Assembly: GCA_017744605.1 (NCBI GenBank)
Contig: JAGIAZ010000001.1
Location: 372,001 to 436,000 of the forward strand
Source of the DNA: Sphingobium sp.
Lineage (GTDB): Bacteria > Pseudomonadota > Alphaproteobacteria > Sphingomonadales > Sphingomonadaceae
Direction of reading: 5' to 3'
Length of the DNA stretch: 64,000 nt
Shown here: piece after piece, positions 35,263 to 47,800 of the stretch
Layout of the letters: every line of letters begins with the position of its first letter
How positions within the stretch are numbered: the first letter of the stretch is position 1
Position numbers and translations under genes: made by a program
Notes under the pieces: generated by a model
Told to the model about the DNA's origin: nothing
The model's database searches: none
Seen by the model: the letters and a program-made list of their open reading frames with translations, nothing else

Positions 35263-35278
35263 CAACCCAACCGTCTAA

Positions 35279-35318
35279 GGATATCTGCGGTCTCGATATG
35301 CTACGAGGCCGCAGATCC
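35279..35318 (+). terminator. Hairpin after second PstS-like gene
   Basis: GGATATCTGCGGTCTCG (35279-35295) pairs with CGAGGCCGCAGATCC (35304-35318), with small mismatches. It resembles the terminator after the first copy (both contain CTGCGGTCT and GGCCGCAGA), so it was probably duplicated with the gene. The T-run after it is weak. Confidence 0.6.
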
Positions 35319-35372
35319 CGTTCTCAATTGACGCCTATTCCAAGCGCAAAACCGTGGAAGGCGGTTTTCGCC

Positions 35373-37235
35373 TTATTCCTCACGTTCCAGCACCTGATCA
35401 ACATCATAGCCTAAGCGATCAATCGCCGGTCTCAATATCGGAACTACAGGCGCGAGATAGGATAGGTAATTGCGATACCTGAAACGAGAGCGACGGTAGA
35501 GCGGCTCCGTGACCTGGGCGTAGCTCGCAGTCCGAGCAGCGCGGGTGTTGCTCTGAAAATCGAGCATCGCAGGCTCATATGACAACCCGATATAATCCGC
35601 GATTGCTCTGACTTGCGCTTCCTGGTCGTCTATCAGTTCCTCGTATTTCACGGCCATGTATCGGAGTGGAATTTCTCTCATATAGTGATTCACCAGATCA
35701 GAAATAATTGCAAAATGCTCAGCAGACGATTCCAACGACATTGAGCAATGAAAACCGTGCGTCAGAAAATTCGAATATACCGACGTCACGACATCCAAGG
35801 GATGCCGGATCATATGAATGATAGGGGATTCTGGAAACAACAGATTAATCAAACCCAAATGCGTCTCGTTCAACGGCATCTTGTCGGTGAACCAACGCTT
35901 TGATGGGTCAGCAGCGCCGAATCGGAGTGCTTCGTTGAGATAGTGATCGCGAAGATTATTGATATGACCGACCCGATCACCCAACCAAAGTTCGCTCAAC
36001 GCCTTTGGGTAACCCAAGAGGCTTCCGAGAAGATCCGGAAGCCGTCCGGTCAGAGTATGAATAATCGGCAGCTCGTCGCCAGCCGCAACATCCGAATGCG
36101 CCGTCAAGGATTGCTCTAGCAACGTCGTGCCGGATCGCGGAAATCCTACAATAAAGATCGGCTGCGGAAAATCTGATCGAACGACAGCTCTTGGCAGAAG
36201 CCGAGTCCGTCCTGCCGTGAAAAAATTCTTCAATTCGCCGACAAGCGCGGCAGCCTCATCCCTCAGATAGGCCTGCCCCGTCCGTTCACGAAGCTTCGCC
36301 TTGCCACGATCGAAGGCATCGAACGCTTCATCATAGCGTCCCATCGAGTCCAAGACTTGGCCCTGCTGCAAAAGCGCGATCCCATCATCGGAATCCATGC
36401 TCTCGAGAGCATTTAGGGCCTCCTGCGGTTTTTTTCGTCGGCGCAAGAGTATAGCACGAGCCATACCCACTCGCGCATTCGCCGGCGCCAACGCGTCCGC
36501 CCTGTCGAGCAACGTTTCCGATTGGTCGAAATCCTGAGCAGCCTCTTCCAGCTGAGCCCAAGAGAGAAGGACGGTAAGGTTCGGTCCATGCACGCTATCG
36601 AGCTGTCGAAACATTTCGCGCGCCTCATTGAACTTGCCCTGATCACGCAGCGTGAGGGCCAGATTCCCTTCCAAATCCATCACGGAAATCTCAGGTCCCC
36701 GTCCGATCGGAAGCTTGAGAGCAATTCTGAAATGATGCTCGGCTGCCTTAGGATTGTGTTGCGCCATAAAGACGCGTCCCATCAGGAAATGCGAAAGGAC
36801 CGCTTCCGGAGCAAGCCGGATCAGCATGCGGCCATGTCCCATCGCGCGTGGAACCTCATTTCGCGAGAGATAGAACTCGATCGCGGAAATCCTTACCACA
36901 GGATCGTTTTGATGATGCAGCGCCAGTCGCTCGATGACGATCGTCGCGGCATCGTGGCGTGTCTTCGCGTGAAGAACCCTGAAGAGAGTCTTGAGCCCAT
37001 CCGCATTCAAGGGATCGTGCTGGAGAAGCGCGATCGCGGCTTGCTCCATGGCCGCCAGATCCTGGCACGACCGCGCGCTTTCCAAGGCACCGCTCAGACC
37101 GTCCAAATCGGCTTGAGGCAGTTGATCCGCAAGCGTACGCAGATGGGGGCGACAGCACGCCCTTTCACTCAATCCAGTGCCACAAGCACAGAGTATCGGG
37201 CCAGCGGTTCCCAGAGGGTCGATCTGTGTCATCAT
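35373..37235 (-). CDS. TPR-sulfotransferase with N-terminal cysteine motif
   Basis: The protein of about 620 residues begins with a zinc-type motif CACGTGLSERACC like the SEC-C motif. About 300 residues of tetratricopeptide-like helices follow, then a sulfotransferase domain (about 350-600). The PAPS-binding 5' loop GFPRSGTTLLEQ lies near 360 and the 3' phosphate-binding segment MIRHPLDVVTSVYSN near 475. It should transfer sulfate from PAPS to a protein or glycan in the cytoplasm. It is the last leftward gene after the giant exoprotein and Hint gene. Lower GC than average suggests acquisition. ATG 37235 is used; an upstream TTG at 37262 is possible. Confidence 0.8.
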   Translation of the reverse strand: MMTQIDPLGTAGPILCACGTGLSERACCRPHLRTLADQLPQADLDGLSGALESARSCQDLAAMEQAAIALLQHDPLNADGLKTLFRVLHAKTRHDAATIVIERLALHHQNDPVVRISAIEFYLSRNEVPRAMGHGRMLIRLAPEAVLSHFLMGRVFMAQHNPKAAEHHFRIALKLPIGRGPEISVMDLEGNLALTLRDQGKFNEAREMFRQLDSVHGPNLTVLLSWAQLEEAAQDFDQSETLLDRADALAPANARVGMARAILLRRRKKPQEALNALESMDSDDGIALLQQGQVLDSMGRYDEAFDAFDRGKAKLRERTGQAYLRDEAAALVGELKNFFTAGRTRLLPRAVVRSDFPQPIFIVGFPRSGTTLLEQSLTAHSDVAAGDELPIIHTLTGRLPDLLGSLLGYPKALSELWLGDRVGHINNLRDHYLNEALRFGAADPSKRWFTDKMPLNETHLGLINLLFPESPIIHMIRHPLDVVTSVYSNFLTHGFHCSMSLESSAEHFAIISDLVNHYMREIPLRYMAVKYEELIDDQEAQVRAIADYIGLSYEPAMLDFQSNTRAARTASYAQVTEPLYRRSRFRYRNYLSYLAPVVPILRPAIDRLGYDVDQVLEREE

Positions 37236-37249
37236 TTCCAGCAGAAGTC

Positions 37250-37285
37250 GGGGTGGGAGCAAACCGGACCGCTCCCACCCCTTTT
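37250..37285 (+). terminator. 11-bp hairpin between Hint and sulfotransferase genes, T-run on plus strand
   Basis: GGGGTGGGAGC (37250-37260) pairs perfectly with GCTCCCACCCC (37271-37281), followed on the plus strand by TTTTCTC. Both flanking genes run leftward. It could reduce leftward read-through into the sulfotransferase gene or stop antisense transcription. Confidence 0.55.
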
Positions 37286-37289
37286 CTCG

Positions 37290-38756
37290 TCAGGCCACCT
37301 CAAGCAGCGCTTCGGGCGCGCGCTGCCAATTTGGCGCGGTCATCAGCACGGAAAGCTCAATCCGAACATCGCGACGATCTCCAATCCGCAGCATTGCGGC
37401 GCCATTCGTCCAGCGCCAAGCATGGCTGTCATTCCGCTCGATCGCGGTGAAGCCCTCGCCAAATTCCTCCCCGGCGAGATCCAGAGGAGTGCCGTCGATG
37501 CGAATCTCGGAAATGGCGACCCCCAGATCACGATCATCCGTCACGCTGGGCATGACCGCTGAGAGAACGGAGTGGTTGGAGCGAATGCGCCAGTCAGCGC
37601 CCACAGGTACTTCGAATGCATAGCAGCCGTCCACGACCTTGACCGGGCTATATCGGACGCCATCGGCTTCCAGGGTCAGATCGGCGGTTTCGGACAAAAC
37701 CCAGTTCAGGGCTTCGGCTTGAACCTGGAGGCGGCGGCGGATTTCGGCCAATTGCGGGCCGGCAGCGACCATCGGCGCGTAGGCATTGTCCCAATTTTGC
37801 GGATCGAGACTGCCATCGAGCTCGACGACCTTGCCGGCATTGCCGAAGGCGCGTCGGTTTCCATCGGGGAGATAGGATTCGGCCGGCAGGCCGGCAGCGA
37901 GGACGATATCGTGGGTTTCGAGCTCGATGTGCCAATATCGCACTTCCTCGATCGCTTCCTGGACGATGGTCGCGCCATTGACGAGCTTGCCGACCGGCAC
38001 GAGGACACCATCAACGAAGAGTGAGTGGCCCGGAGAAAAGCCCACATCCTCGAAAGGTATGTTTTCACCGAATGCATGAGCCTTTGCGAATACCGGATAC
38101 GCCATCTTCGGGTCGGCATACCGGCGCGGACGCACGATCATCATCCCCACCCATTTAATCTGTCGAAACTCGCCACTCAGTACCTGAACGAACTCGCCGG
38201 CCTCAAGGTGCTCAACCGACTTCTGCCCCCCAGGCACTGTCAGCCGTGTTCCCTCAACGAAACAGACGGGTGGAGCGGCATAAACGGTTGCGTTCTTGTC
38301 AAACGTCGCAGGAAGCGACAGTCCACCCGGACCAAAGCCATAGTTGCTGACGATATAGCTCTTGAAAGAATCTCCGGTCGTAAAGTGACCACTTTCAGCC
38401 TTCATCGTCTCTGAATTGGTTATCAACAATCCATTCTCTGTAAATCCATGCACCCAAAACGTGACTGGATTATCACTTCCATCAAGAATATCACTAAACT
38501 GAATCGATCCGAACGTGGGCATCGTGTACCCTTCGTAATCGACATAGAATCCAGCTGTATACTGACTAGTCAGAACAGTTACCGTGCCGGGATTCATCGG
38601 CCCAGGCGTTCCAGACGGATCTCCTGCCTCGTAGATTTCTTTAACACCCTGTTGCGCGTTGGATGGTGGAGGACCATCCCCCCAAGCGCTAACTCTGGCA
38701 AAAGCATCGGCACTAAAAGTCACGTTATTGAGCTGATTAAGTTCAAAATCGGCCAT
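37290..38756 (-). CDS. Hint-domain (Hedgehog/intein-type) protein next to giant exoprotein
   Basis: The 488-residue protein has an N-terminal region (1-160) of unknown fold, then a Hint_2 domain (about 163-310). The domain starts CFVEGTRLTVPGG with the catalytic Cys near 165 and continues with FSPGHSLFVDGVLVPVG, ending YLPDGNRRAFGN. A 170-residue C-terminal domain follows. Hint domains cleave their own chain before the Cys, and bacterial Hint_2 proteins are often exported. No classical signal peptide is seen. The ATG at 38756 follows CGGAGAA and lies 47 bases after the giant gene, so co-transcription is likely. The N-terminal 160 codons are clearly AT-richer than the rest, hinting at a mosaic gene. 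Confidence 0.8.
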   Translation of the reverse strand: MADFELNQLNNVTFSADAFARVSAWGDGPPPSNAQQGVKEIYEAGDPSGTPGPMNPGTVTVLTSQYTAGFYVDYEGYTMPTFGSIQFSDILDGSDNPVTFWVHGFTENGLLITNSETMKAESGHFTTGDSFKSYIVSNYGFGPGGLSLPATFDKNATVYAAPPVCFVEGTRLTVPGGQKSVEHLEAGEFVQVLSGEFRQIKWVGMMIVRPRRYADPKMAYPVFAKAHAFGENIPFEDVGFSPGHSLFVDGVLVPVGKLVNGATIVQEAIEEVRYWHIELETHDIVLAAGLPAESYLPDGNRRAFGNAGKVVELDGSLDPQNWDNAYAPMVAAGPQLAEIRRRLQVQAEALNWVLSETADLTLEADGVRYSPVKVVDGCYAFEVPVGADWRIRSNHSVLSAVMPSVTDDRDLGVAISEIRIDGTPLDLAGEEFGEGFTAIERNDSHAWRWTNGAAMLRIGDRRDVRIELSVLMTAPNWQRAPEALLEVA

Positions 38757-38803
38757 GGCTGTTCTCCGTATGATCGTAGAATTGTCGAATTATCTGGAGA
38801 GGG

Positions 38804-41800
38804 TTATCGGCAGTTCGAGTCATCAGGCGCGCTTGAATCCGGGCACCGCTTCCCTCCATTTGCAGACCCGAGAGGCCCGAGGACGTCGACTGTGATCAGC
38901 GAACGACGATTATTCGCCTGATTGTCGCCCGCGGCATTCGCCGCCTGTGCCGCGACTGCGGATGCCGCGGCGGCCGGGGTGGCGACCGCCGGGGTAACCG
39001 CGGCGGCCGGAACGCCCGTGATATCCCCAGCGGCTTTGAAATTATCCGCGTTGGCGACCCTAGCCGCCGCGACGACAACATTGCCGGACGCGCGAACGCC
39101 AGCATCGCCGGCATCCACCTCGCCCACGGGCGCAATGAGGATGACGTTCGAAGCCGGATCGGTGGGCGTGCGCTTGAAGGTTCCGATACCCGCGCCCGAG
39201 ACGCTGCCCGCGCTGTTGACCTCCGCCAAGCCGTTTTCATCGAAGCGCACGGTCACCGGCGGAAAGTTCGACGCGCTCTTTGGGCCTTGACCGGCATTCA
39301 GATCGCCGTTGGAGGACCACATGGTGATATCTCCGGACTGCTGCGTGAACACGCGGCTCTGATTGAGGATGAAGTCGCCGTCGGTGAAGGAACGGATCGC
39401 GCCGCCACGTAGCGTCAGTATGCCTTCGTAACCGAGCGGAATAGAAGCGATCTTGCCGTTCGAGAAGGGTTTGAGGTTCCCCGCTTCGAACAATAACGGC
39501 AGCGTTGTTGGGTTGGCATAGTCGAACGCAGTCGTCCGCCGGCTGGACTGATCGGCGGTCCTGACCACCGAACCGGCAATTACATCACCGCCGGGTCCGA
39601 GGATGGTGAGATCGCCACCCCGAACGGTCTGGAGAGTGGCAAGGCGCAAGTCGACATTGCCCGTGATCACACGTTCCGCCGCCTGCGGCTGGCCCTTGAC
39701 GATGTTGCGGACCGGTTCGCCCAACGGATGATCCACCGAAATAGTCGAGGGATCGAGCGTGTAGGGCGCCAGATTGTCCGTATAGCCACGGCTTGTCGGG
39801 AATAGGGTCTGAACCGCCCGATATCCGCGGATATATTGCTGGTAGGATGGACCGTTGATGTCGCTGACCGCGGCGATCTCATGGAAGTAGAGGCCGTCCA
39901 CGAGGAAATCCTGCTGGCGCAGCGGGTCGACCTTGGCGAAAGCAGCATAGAGGTCCGCCATGCGTTCATAGGCCGCGTCCGCAAGGGTTGCCCGTCCGGT
40001 ATCGGTGTCAGGGAAGGTCTCGCCTCCGAAAATGGCCGCAAAGGCGATCGGGTCATTCGCCTTCAGCCATTCAGCCAGGAGCGGCGCGTAAATGAACTTG
40101 CTCCGGTCGGGACGCTTGTTGCCGAAAGCGTCCGTCACCTGGACGAACAGATCGCCGTCGAGATTGGTCAGATTTTCCGGGTTGAGATAGGTTTCTCGCA
40201 AGGCCGCATAATCGGCGCCGGCCGCCATGCCAAAACGCACGCTCAGCTTTGCCCCATCATCGACAAGCCAGGGGTTATAGTCGTTGCCGATCGTGCGGAT
40301 GCCGCCGGCGAAGCTGTATAGTTTCCTATCGATCGGCGACAGAACATCAGCGGAAGTGACGAACGGACCGAGATCCCGGCCCGCTTCGACGATAAACGTC
40401 CCCGGGCCGCCCAGGATGAAATTATTCGACTTGATGAAGGGCAGCGTCCCCAAGGCCACCGTCGTTCCGGTGATATCGCCTCCCGAGCGAACGCGTGTGA
40501 TATCAGTCGCCGACACGTTCTGACCGTTGAAGAACATGTCGACAATGTCACCGGATGCGGTGATCCGCGCCTGTTTCGGCAGGAAGAGAGCGGATTCGTC
40601 GATATCTCCATCGGTGTAAATACGGATCGGCTCGGGATCGCCCAGGTGCGTGATCCGCTGATTATGCTGCGCGCGAAGCGTCGCATCCGTCGTGGTCGAC
40701 GTCACGAACGGGACCGGCACGACCGGAATGCGCCCAGCCTGCTGGGCAGTGAACGCGCCACCGAGGATGCCCGGGTCCACATCGCTCATACCGAGCGCGA
40801 GATGCTCGATGCTGCCGTGGCTGAAGATCCGTAACTGCCCGTTCACCGACGGATACAGCAGTTGGAACGTATCCTGCGGCAGTTCGACCGCGCCTCGGAT
40901 CGAGGTGAGTTCGAGCGTGGGCGGGAGGAGCTGCACATAGGCGAGCGGCGAAATTTGACCCGGCGCGATATAGGCGGGCTGCTTGCCGAATTCCGTGTCG
41001 GTCCCAACACCCGCCGTCTGGGCGATCGTCGCTGCTTCGTTGGCCGAGAGTCCGAACGCCGCGTTGGGGCTGAAGAACCCGGCCGAGTTGACCGATTGGT
41101 CGACGCCAAGCGCCGACACGCTCGCGATCATTGCGCTGCCCTTCGCCGAGACATCGACCACGGCATCGGACAAACGCACCCGGAGATATTGTGGCGTATC
41201 GAGCGTAATGGGTTCGACGCCCATTTGCGCGATATTGCGCTCCGCATGGATCGTTGCCGCCCCCGTCGCGATGTCGAAACGTCCCCCGAGAATGTCACGC
41301 CCGGCGGCCGCACTCAGCGAGCCGCTTCCGAATGTGGCCATCACGTTGCCGGCATCCGTCGAAGTCGTGGTCACGCCGGAGAGGAGCGAAACGGTGAGGT
41401 CGGAAATATCCCGCCCCGCGCCAATCCGCACATCACCGCCACCCAGCGCGCCAACGCCCGAGGTGAAGTAGCTCGGCGACACGCCCAGTTCGGTATCAAC
41501 GCCGATCTGGCCGACCCGCCAGATTTGCGAAATCGAACCAATCGCCTGGATCGGCGCCGTGCTGGTGCCGCTGGCGCCACCCGAATAAGGTTGCCCCAGA
41601 ACACCCAGCAATGGCGTCCACGCATCGCGTTGCCCCAACACGTCACGGCCGGCATCAATCCAAACGTCGCCGCCACCCTGCGCGAGGACCGGCTGATTGT
41701 CGGTCAAGCCTCTAGGCGACGGAATGAAGGCCGCCATCTCGGTCGCCACGTCTAGATAAGGACTGTCGGGCGAGAAGGTTACGCGCTCGTTCGTGTCGAC

Positions 41801-44800
41801 AATCCGGGCGCTGATATCCGCCTGCGTGACGCGAACGCCGGCCGTATAGACCGCAGCGCTGGCGAACTGCGCTGCTTGTTGGTTCGGCAGACCGAAATAA
41901 CTCGGCTGTGAGACCTGGACCCCGTCATTATTGCGATAGACCGGCTGCTCGCTGCCGCGAAGGTCGACATCACGCGCCGCCGCCAAGGCGATGTTCCCAT
42001 CCCCCGTCCGGATGAATGTCCTGACATGCGCCTCATTGGGCGAATTGGCCGTCGCCTGCTGGTTCGCTGCGCCATATCGGATCACCGGCGCGTTGCGGTT
42101 GGCGGCATAGCCGGTCCGACCGCTGGCGAGCCCGGCCTGATAGGTCGGCTCGAAGGATTGCAGGAACGCGACGATCTCGTTGAGCGGCGCGATGATCCCG
42201 GTGGGCGCGGCAACCGAGCCAGTGAAGCTATATCCCTTGCCCGCGAAATAGCTCACCGCAGCCGCTCGCGCGTCGACGCCCAACCCGGCCGAACTTCCCC
42301 AGGTCAATTGGGTATAGGCATCGTCCTTGAGTTGGTTGAGGCCTCCGACGGTGGTCGTCTGGTCGAGCGTGTCGCCAATGTTGAAATTGACGTTGTTCGT
42401 ATCGGTGGTCGACCGCAGCAAATGGAATTGCAACGGGCCGTTATAAGTCACGGAGCCGCTCGCGGTGAGGCGGTAGGAATATTCCCCCGTCACCGTGAGA
42501 TCCGTGTTCAGCGCGCGATCGACGATCAGCGGGTTGGCCGAGAGATGCTCTCCCGCGCCGGCGACCAGGCGCAGGTCGGACGAATGCATCTCGACATTGC
42601 CATCGAGCAGCGGGAACAGTTCGCCGAAGCCCAGCGTGTCGCCGACCGGGTTGCCGTTCGCATCGACCGCGCCGGCCGCGCCGTTTCCAGTGAGCGCGAG
42701 CGGCGAGTTGACGTAGGGAGCCCCGGAGGTCAGCCCCCCCGGCGTGGCGGCCGAACTCAGCGTGATCGTGAGGGTGGAACTGACACCGGGGTTCGCACCA
42801 GTGCCATAGCTTGCGATGTTCCCGCAGAAGCCGGTCGCGCCGCCGCACGAGAACTGGATCGCCGGCGAATAGCCGCGCGCGCCGCCGCCAAGCTGGTAGT
42901 TGATATAGCCGGGGTCCGACTTATCGCGGAAGGTGAAGAAGCCATCCGAGATCGAGCGGTTCACGGTCAGATTGCCGCCCGCGCGCATGGTGATGACCGG
43001 CGCCTCTCCCCGCGCCGAGCCATCGACACGGTAGAGGAAGGTGGCGAAGCGATCGAGCAGCGCGCCTTCCTTGCCCGGAACGACCTTATACTGCGTCTGG
43101 GTGCCCGAGCTGATCTCGGGGATGACCTGCAGCACGCCCGCATCGACCGCGGCCTGGAGCTGCTGGGGCGAGAATGTCGCGGCGGCGAGGTTCCACTGGC
43201 TCGTCGTTTCAATGTCACCGCGCGCGGTGAGTTCAACACCCGGTCGCAACCTCATACCCGCGAGGCTGCTGCCATCGACCGTGGAGACGTCGAAGTCCTG
43301 GATGAACCTGACGAGCGATTTCGTCCCGTCGCCGAGGGTGAAGTTCTCGGTGAACGGGTTCGCGCCGGTGGCGGCAAAATCGAGCTGGATCGCGCCGTCG
43401 TTTCCGCGGGTGATGCCCGAATATTGTCCGTTGTCGATGAGCTGGTCGAGATCATAGCGCTGGAAGGCTTCCAATTGGATGCTGTCCGCGCCCAGAATCG
43501 TTCCGCGCTGGCTTAGCGAGACCTTATCGCGATTGTCGCCAATGACGGGCGCCCGGAAGGTTACCGTCCCGCCGGTGTCGGGTTCGACATAGCGATAGAC
43601 CGTGGTCGGCGTCCCGGTCGCCGGATCGGTGATGACCTGCGGCACCATACGACCAAGACCGCCGTCCGCCTGGGTGCGCCACGCGCCGACGTCGATGACT
43701 GCGCCCTCCGCGACCGTGATCACCGCGCTGTCACTCGCGACACCAAGGATCACATCGCCAGCGGCCGCCGGACGGGTATCGGTATCGGCATAACCGATGG
43801 TGTGCGTGTCGAGCCGGGAGGTCGAGGTCAAGGTGACCCCGGCATTGCCCCATAGCGTGATATCACCGCCATCGACGGCCGCGTCGCGCGCGGCATCGGC
43901 GGACAGGCCGGCAACGCCAACCCCGGCGGTGCTGATCGTCCCCGCGATTGTGATCGCCCCGACGTCGGATGTCAGGGTCACGCTCTTGGCGTTGATGGTT
44001 TGTCCCTGGTTCAGATCAAGACCGCCCGCGCCAACCCGGACCCAGAAGTCGCCGCCAAAATAGGCGCCATGGCGCGCGATGAAGAGCGCCAGATCGAAGG
44101 TGCCCGTACCGGAGTCGAACGTGAAGGAACCCTGGCGGGAGCCTGTGGCATCCGGGTTGATCGCGGCGTCGAGCGTGATCGCGCCATTGCTGGCGAGCAG
44201 ATTGAGCGTGCCCGCTTTCCCGATATTATTGTCGCTGGCGAGGCGCGACGCGCTGTCCGTCAGGATATTGCCGTTCGCCGCGAAGAGATTGATCGTGCCG
44301 CCGCCGGCCGAGACCGTCACGGCGTCCGCTTCGTCGCCGAAGGTGGCTTCATAACCGGGTGTCTCGAGCGCCGCGCCCGCGAGCGAAATGTCAGTCGCCG
44401 ACTGAATGTCGATAATGCCGGCGCTTGCCCGGATGCGGCCACCTTCGAGGACAGCCGAATGCACGCGGCTCTCAGCTGTCCCGATGCCGATGCGCGCGCC
44501 CGGCGCCGCATTGCCGTCGATCTTGGCATCAGCGTTGGTGCCCACCGCGCTCATCGCGAAATCGCCGGTGGTGAGGAAGCTATAATCCGGCCGGACGGCC
44601 TGGTCGCGCGGATCCGCCAGTTCGCTGCGATCCACGAGGAACGGCGCCCGCAGTGTCAAGGCGGTATCGCCCGTCGAGAAGCTGCCCTTCCCTTCGACAT
44701 ACATGCCGTCGGTCGCGCCCAGCGAAACGCCGTTGGCGAAGCCGGCCGCCGACATATCGTTGGCGCCAAAGGTGAGCGTCACCGCGTCGAGGGTGAAGTT

Positions 44801-47800
44801 GCCGGCGCTGCCGCAGAAACCGACGGTGGCGCACCCGTCCGTCGCCTTGGTGGAGTTCAGCAGCCGGACATTGCCCGCACCCACCACGACCGAACCGTCC
44901 GCCGCGGTGTCGGCGGTCGCGGCCAGCGTCGCGGTATCGAGCACGAGATCGTTGAACTGATGCGTCCCCGCCGAGAAGCGGATCGCGCCGGGCGAACGGA
45001 TCGTAAGCCGCTCCGCGGTCGCCAACTTACCCTCAAGCGACGTGCCGATCGCGCCGGCTTCGCCAGCCGCCGCCGCGTTATCGTCGAACCGAATGGCTTG
45101 GCCGCCGATGGCGACCCATTTGGCAGCGAGGTTCGCATCGTTCGACGCGGAGAAGGTGCCGCTCGAATCCAGCGCGAGCGCGTCGCCGGATATGGAAGCC
45201 GCTCCGATCTCGATCGCGGACGCGCCAGTGCCAGAGCGGGTCATCAGTCGTTCGTTGCCATTGGCGAGCCGGAGCATCGACCCGGCGGTGGTCGAGAGGT
45301 AGTCGGCATCCGATTGGGTCCCGACATTGCCAATTGCCGCGAGCCGCGCGCCATCCTCGATCGCCAGCTTCGAATTGGTCCCACCCACGACCAGCAGCAG
45401 TTCGGGCGCCTGGATTTGCGCATCGCCCGCAACCGTCACGTTCGTCGCCGACGCTGCGATGGTCGTCGTGCCATCGGCATTTTCGGTCCGCTGGCCACCG
45501 ATCAGCAGGCTGGTCGCATTGAGCGCGGCCAGCGTGTTCCCGGTGATCAGGAGGGTGCCATCGCTCGCCTCCCCTTCCTCACCAGCGATAAGGATCTTCT
45601 GGCCAAGAATATCGAACTGGCCGCCCTGCCCGCCATCGACTGCCGTGGTATCGAACACACCCGCGACACGCAGTTCGCTGAGCGGCGCGAGCACCACGCG
45701 CGCGGCGTCGAGCGGCAGTCGGGGCCGCCCGGTCCCGTTCTTGTCGGCCAGGTGGGACAGGTAGTCGGAACCGCCGGTGGTGATGATCTGCGAATATTTG
45801 AGGAAGGTGTCCTTGCTCTGGACGGTGAAAGAATGGCGGGTGGATTCCGCAATACCCGTCCCGGCATAGCCGAACGTGCCGCCGACGATGACGCTTCCGT
45901 CCAGCAAGCGCGTGCTGGTGCCTGGAATCAGCGCTGGCGCGTCCGTGTTCTCGACCAGTCGCAGAGCGCCCGGAATCGACATGGCGTATTTCGCCGGCAC
46001 GAGGAGATATTCGCCGCCGGCAACGCCGTTGCCGCCGTCGAGGAACACGCTGCGGCCGGCGCTGGCGCCATAGAGGTCGACAGGCCCCGCACTGCCGTAG
46101 TCGGCCGAATAACTGGGGTCATAGGGCGCGATCTTGCCGATCTGGTCGACGGGCACGAGTGCGAAGACCTGCCGCTGATCGGCGAACTGATAGCCGATCC
46201 CGGTCGCCGCATTATAGCCGTTGCTGCTGAAGGGATCGCGGTTGAAGCGGTCGAGCACATCGCGAGACCCGCCGACGCCGCTCTGAAATTCATAAGCATA
46301 GACGTCGCCGCCGCCACGGCCATCGAAGAGGGCGCCCGCCTCCTGGACGATCGAATCCGCCGAAAGACGCAGCTCGCCGGTGGGCAGCTTGGTGATCGGC
46401 GTGGTCAGGGTCGGGAAATAATATTCAACGCCATCGGTCGTGGTGCCATAGGGAACGTTCAGCCCCGCACCCGATACGGTGGTGATGCTTCCAGCCCCGA
46501 AGGTGACCGATTTCGTGGGCGTGGCAAACGGCCCGCTTCCATTGGCGAGGCGGATCGCGGCCGAGTTGCCAAGCTCGATCAAACCGAGCGGCGCCGCGAG
46601 ATAACCGTTCTGGACGATGTTCTCCGCAAGGACGCTGATATGGGTGCCGGCGGAGAGCGGCGCGGACGCATTGGGATTGAGGTAGGTGTCGCCGAAGGTA
46701 ATCGTGTGATGGCCGAGCGCCGCGATGTAGAAGGGCATCGTGGCAGCGGCCGTCCTGCCTTCCAGCAGCGCCTGCAGGTTACCGGTGCCGGTCGTGGCGT
46801 AGGTCCGGCCGGCATCGATCGTCAGGTCGCCAGACGTGAGCAGGCCGCCGTCATAGGTCGGCGCATTGGCGACGAAGTTGGAAGTCACCCCGATCAATCT
46901 AACATCGCCCGGTGTCGCGAGCGTGATCGAGCCGATTGACCCGTCGATGTTGATCGCGCCCGCAACGTCGATCCCCTGCGCACCGCCGAACAGTGTGACG
47001 CGCGCGTCGCCCTCATTCGCACCGATGACGGTGTTGGCGCCGAGACGGCTCGCGAGGCGGACATACCCCGCCTTGATCGTCGCGTCGCTTCCGGCGGTGG
47101 CCTTCACGAAGACGTTCGCGTCCGCTGTATAGGGCACGCTGGCGATGAGCGGATCCTGCGAGGTGACCATCAGTGCCTTGCGCAGGGTCAGCGAGAAATC
47201 GCCGTCCAGGGTGAGATTGCCGCGTGCGATCAAGCTGTCGAAACCACTCTGCGCAATGAGCGAGGTCGCGAGGTAGTTTGCGCCCGCTCCATCGCTGGTG
47301 CCGACCGTCGGGTTCAGCCATTCGAGCGTGCCGCCTTCTGCGCGTGCATCGCCGCCCCTCGCGTTAATGGCGGTGGATCCGAGCGTTCCGCCCGCCAGCG
47401 CGGAGATGGTGCCGGCCTTGCTCCACTCCAGATAGGGCGAATAGATGCCGAGGCCGACCGCCTGGTCGACAACGAAACTCGTGCCGCTGATATCTAGCGT
47501 GGCATCGTCATCGCGGACCAGCGTCCCGCCCGAGAATCCATCGGCGCGCGTGGTGCGGGACGATTGGCGCGAAATCTGGCGCGACGAGGCGAGTTCAAGC
47601 GCACCGCCCCCGAGCACGACGGCATCGCGCACCTGCAGGCCGTTGGGACGGAAAGGCGCGCGCGGATTGACGAGCGCGACACCCGAGAGATCCGTCACGC
47701 TGCCTGCGTCGAGCAGGACTCCTTGGCCCTGATCGAGCAGGCCGCGGAAATAGATGAGCCGATCCGCCCCTTCTTTCGTCACCAGTTCTCGGTTGGTCAG

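Noticed and set aside
44000-46939. 979-codon plus-strand open frame
   Set aside because: It lies fully opposite tpsA in high-GC DNA, is Arg/Glu-rich without any motif, and is explained as a codon-bias shadow.
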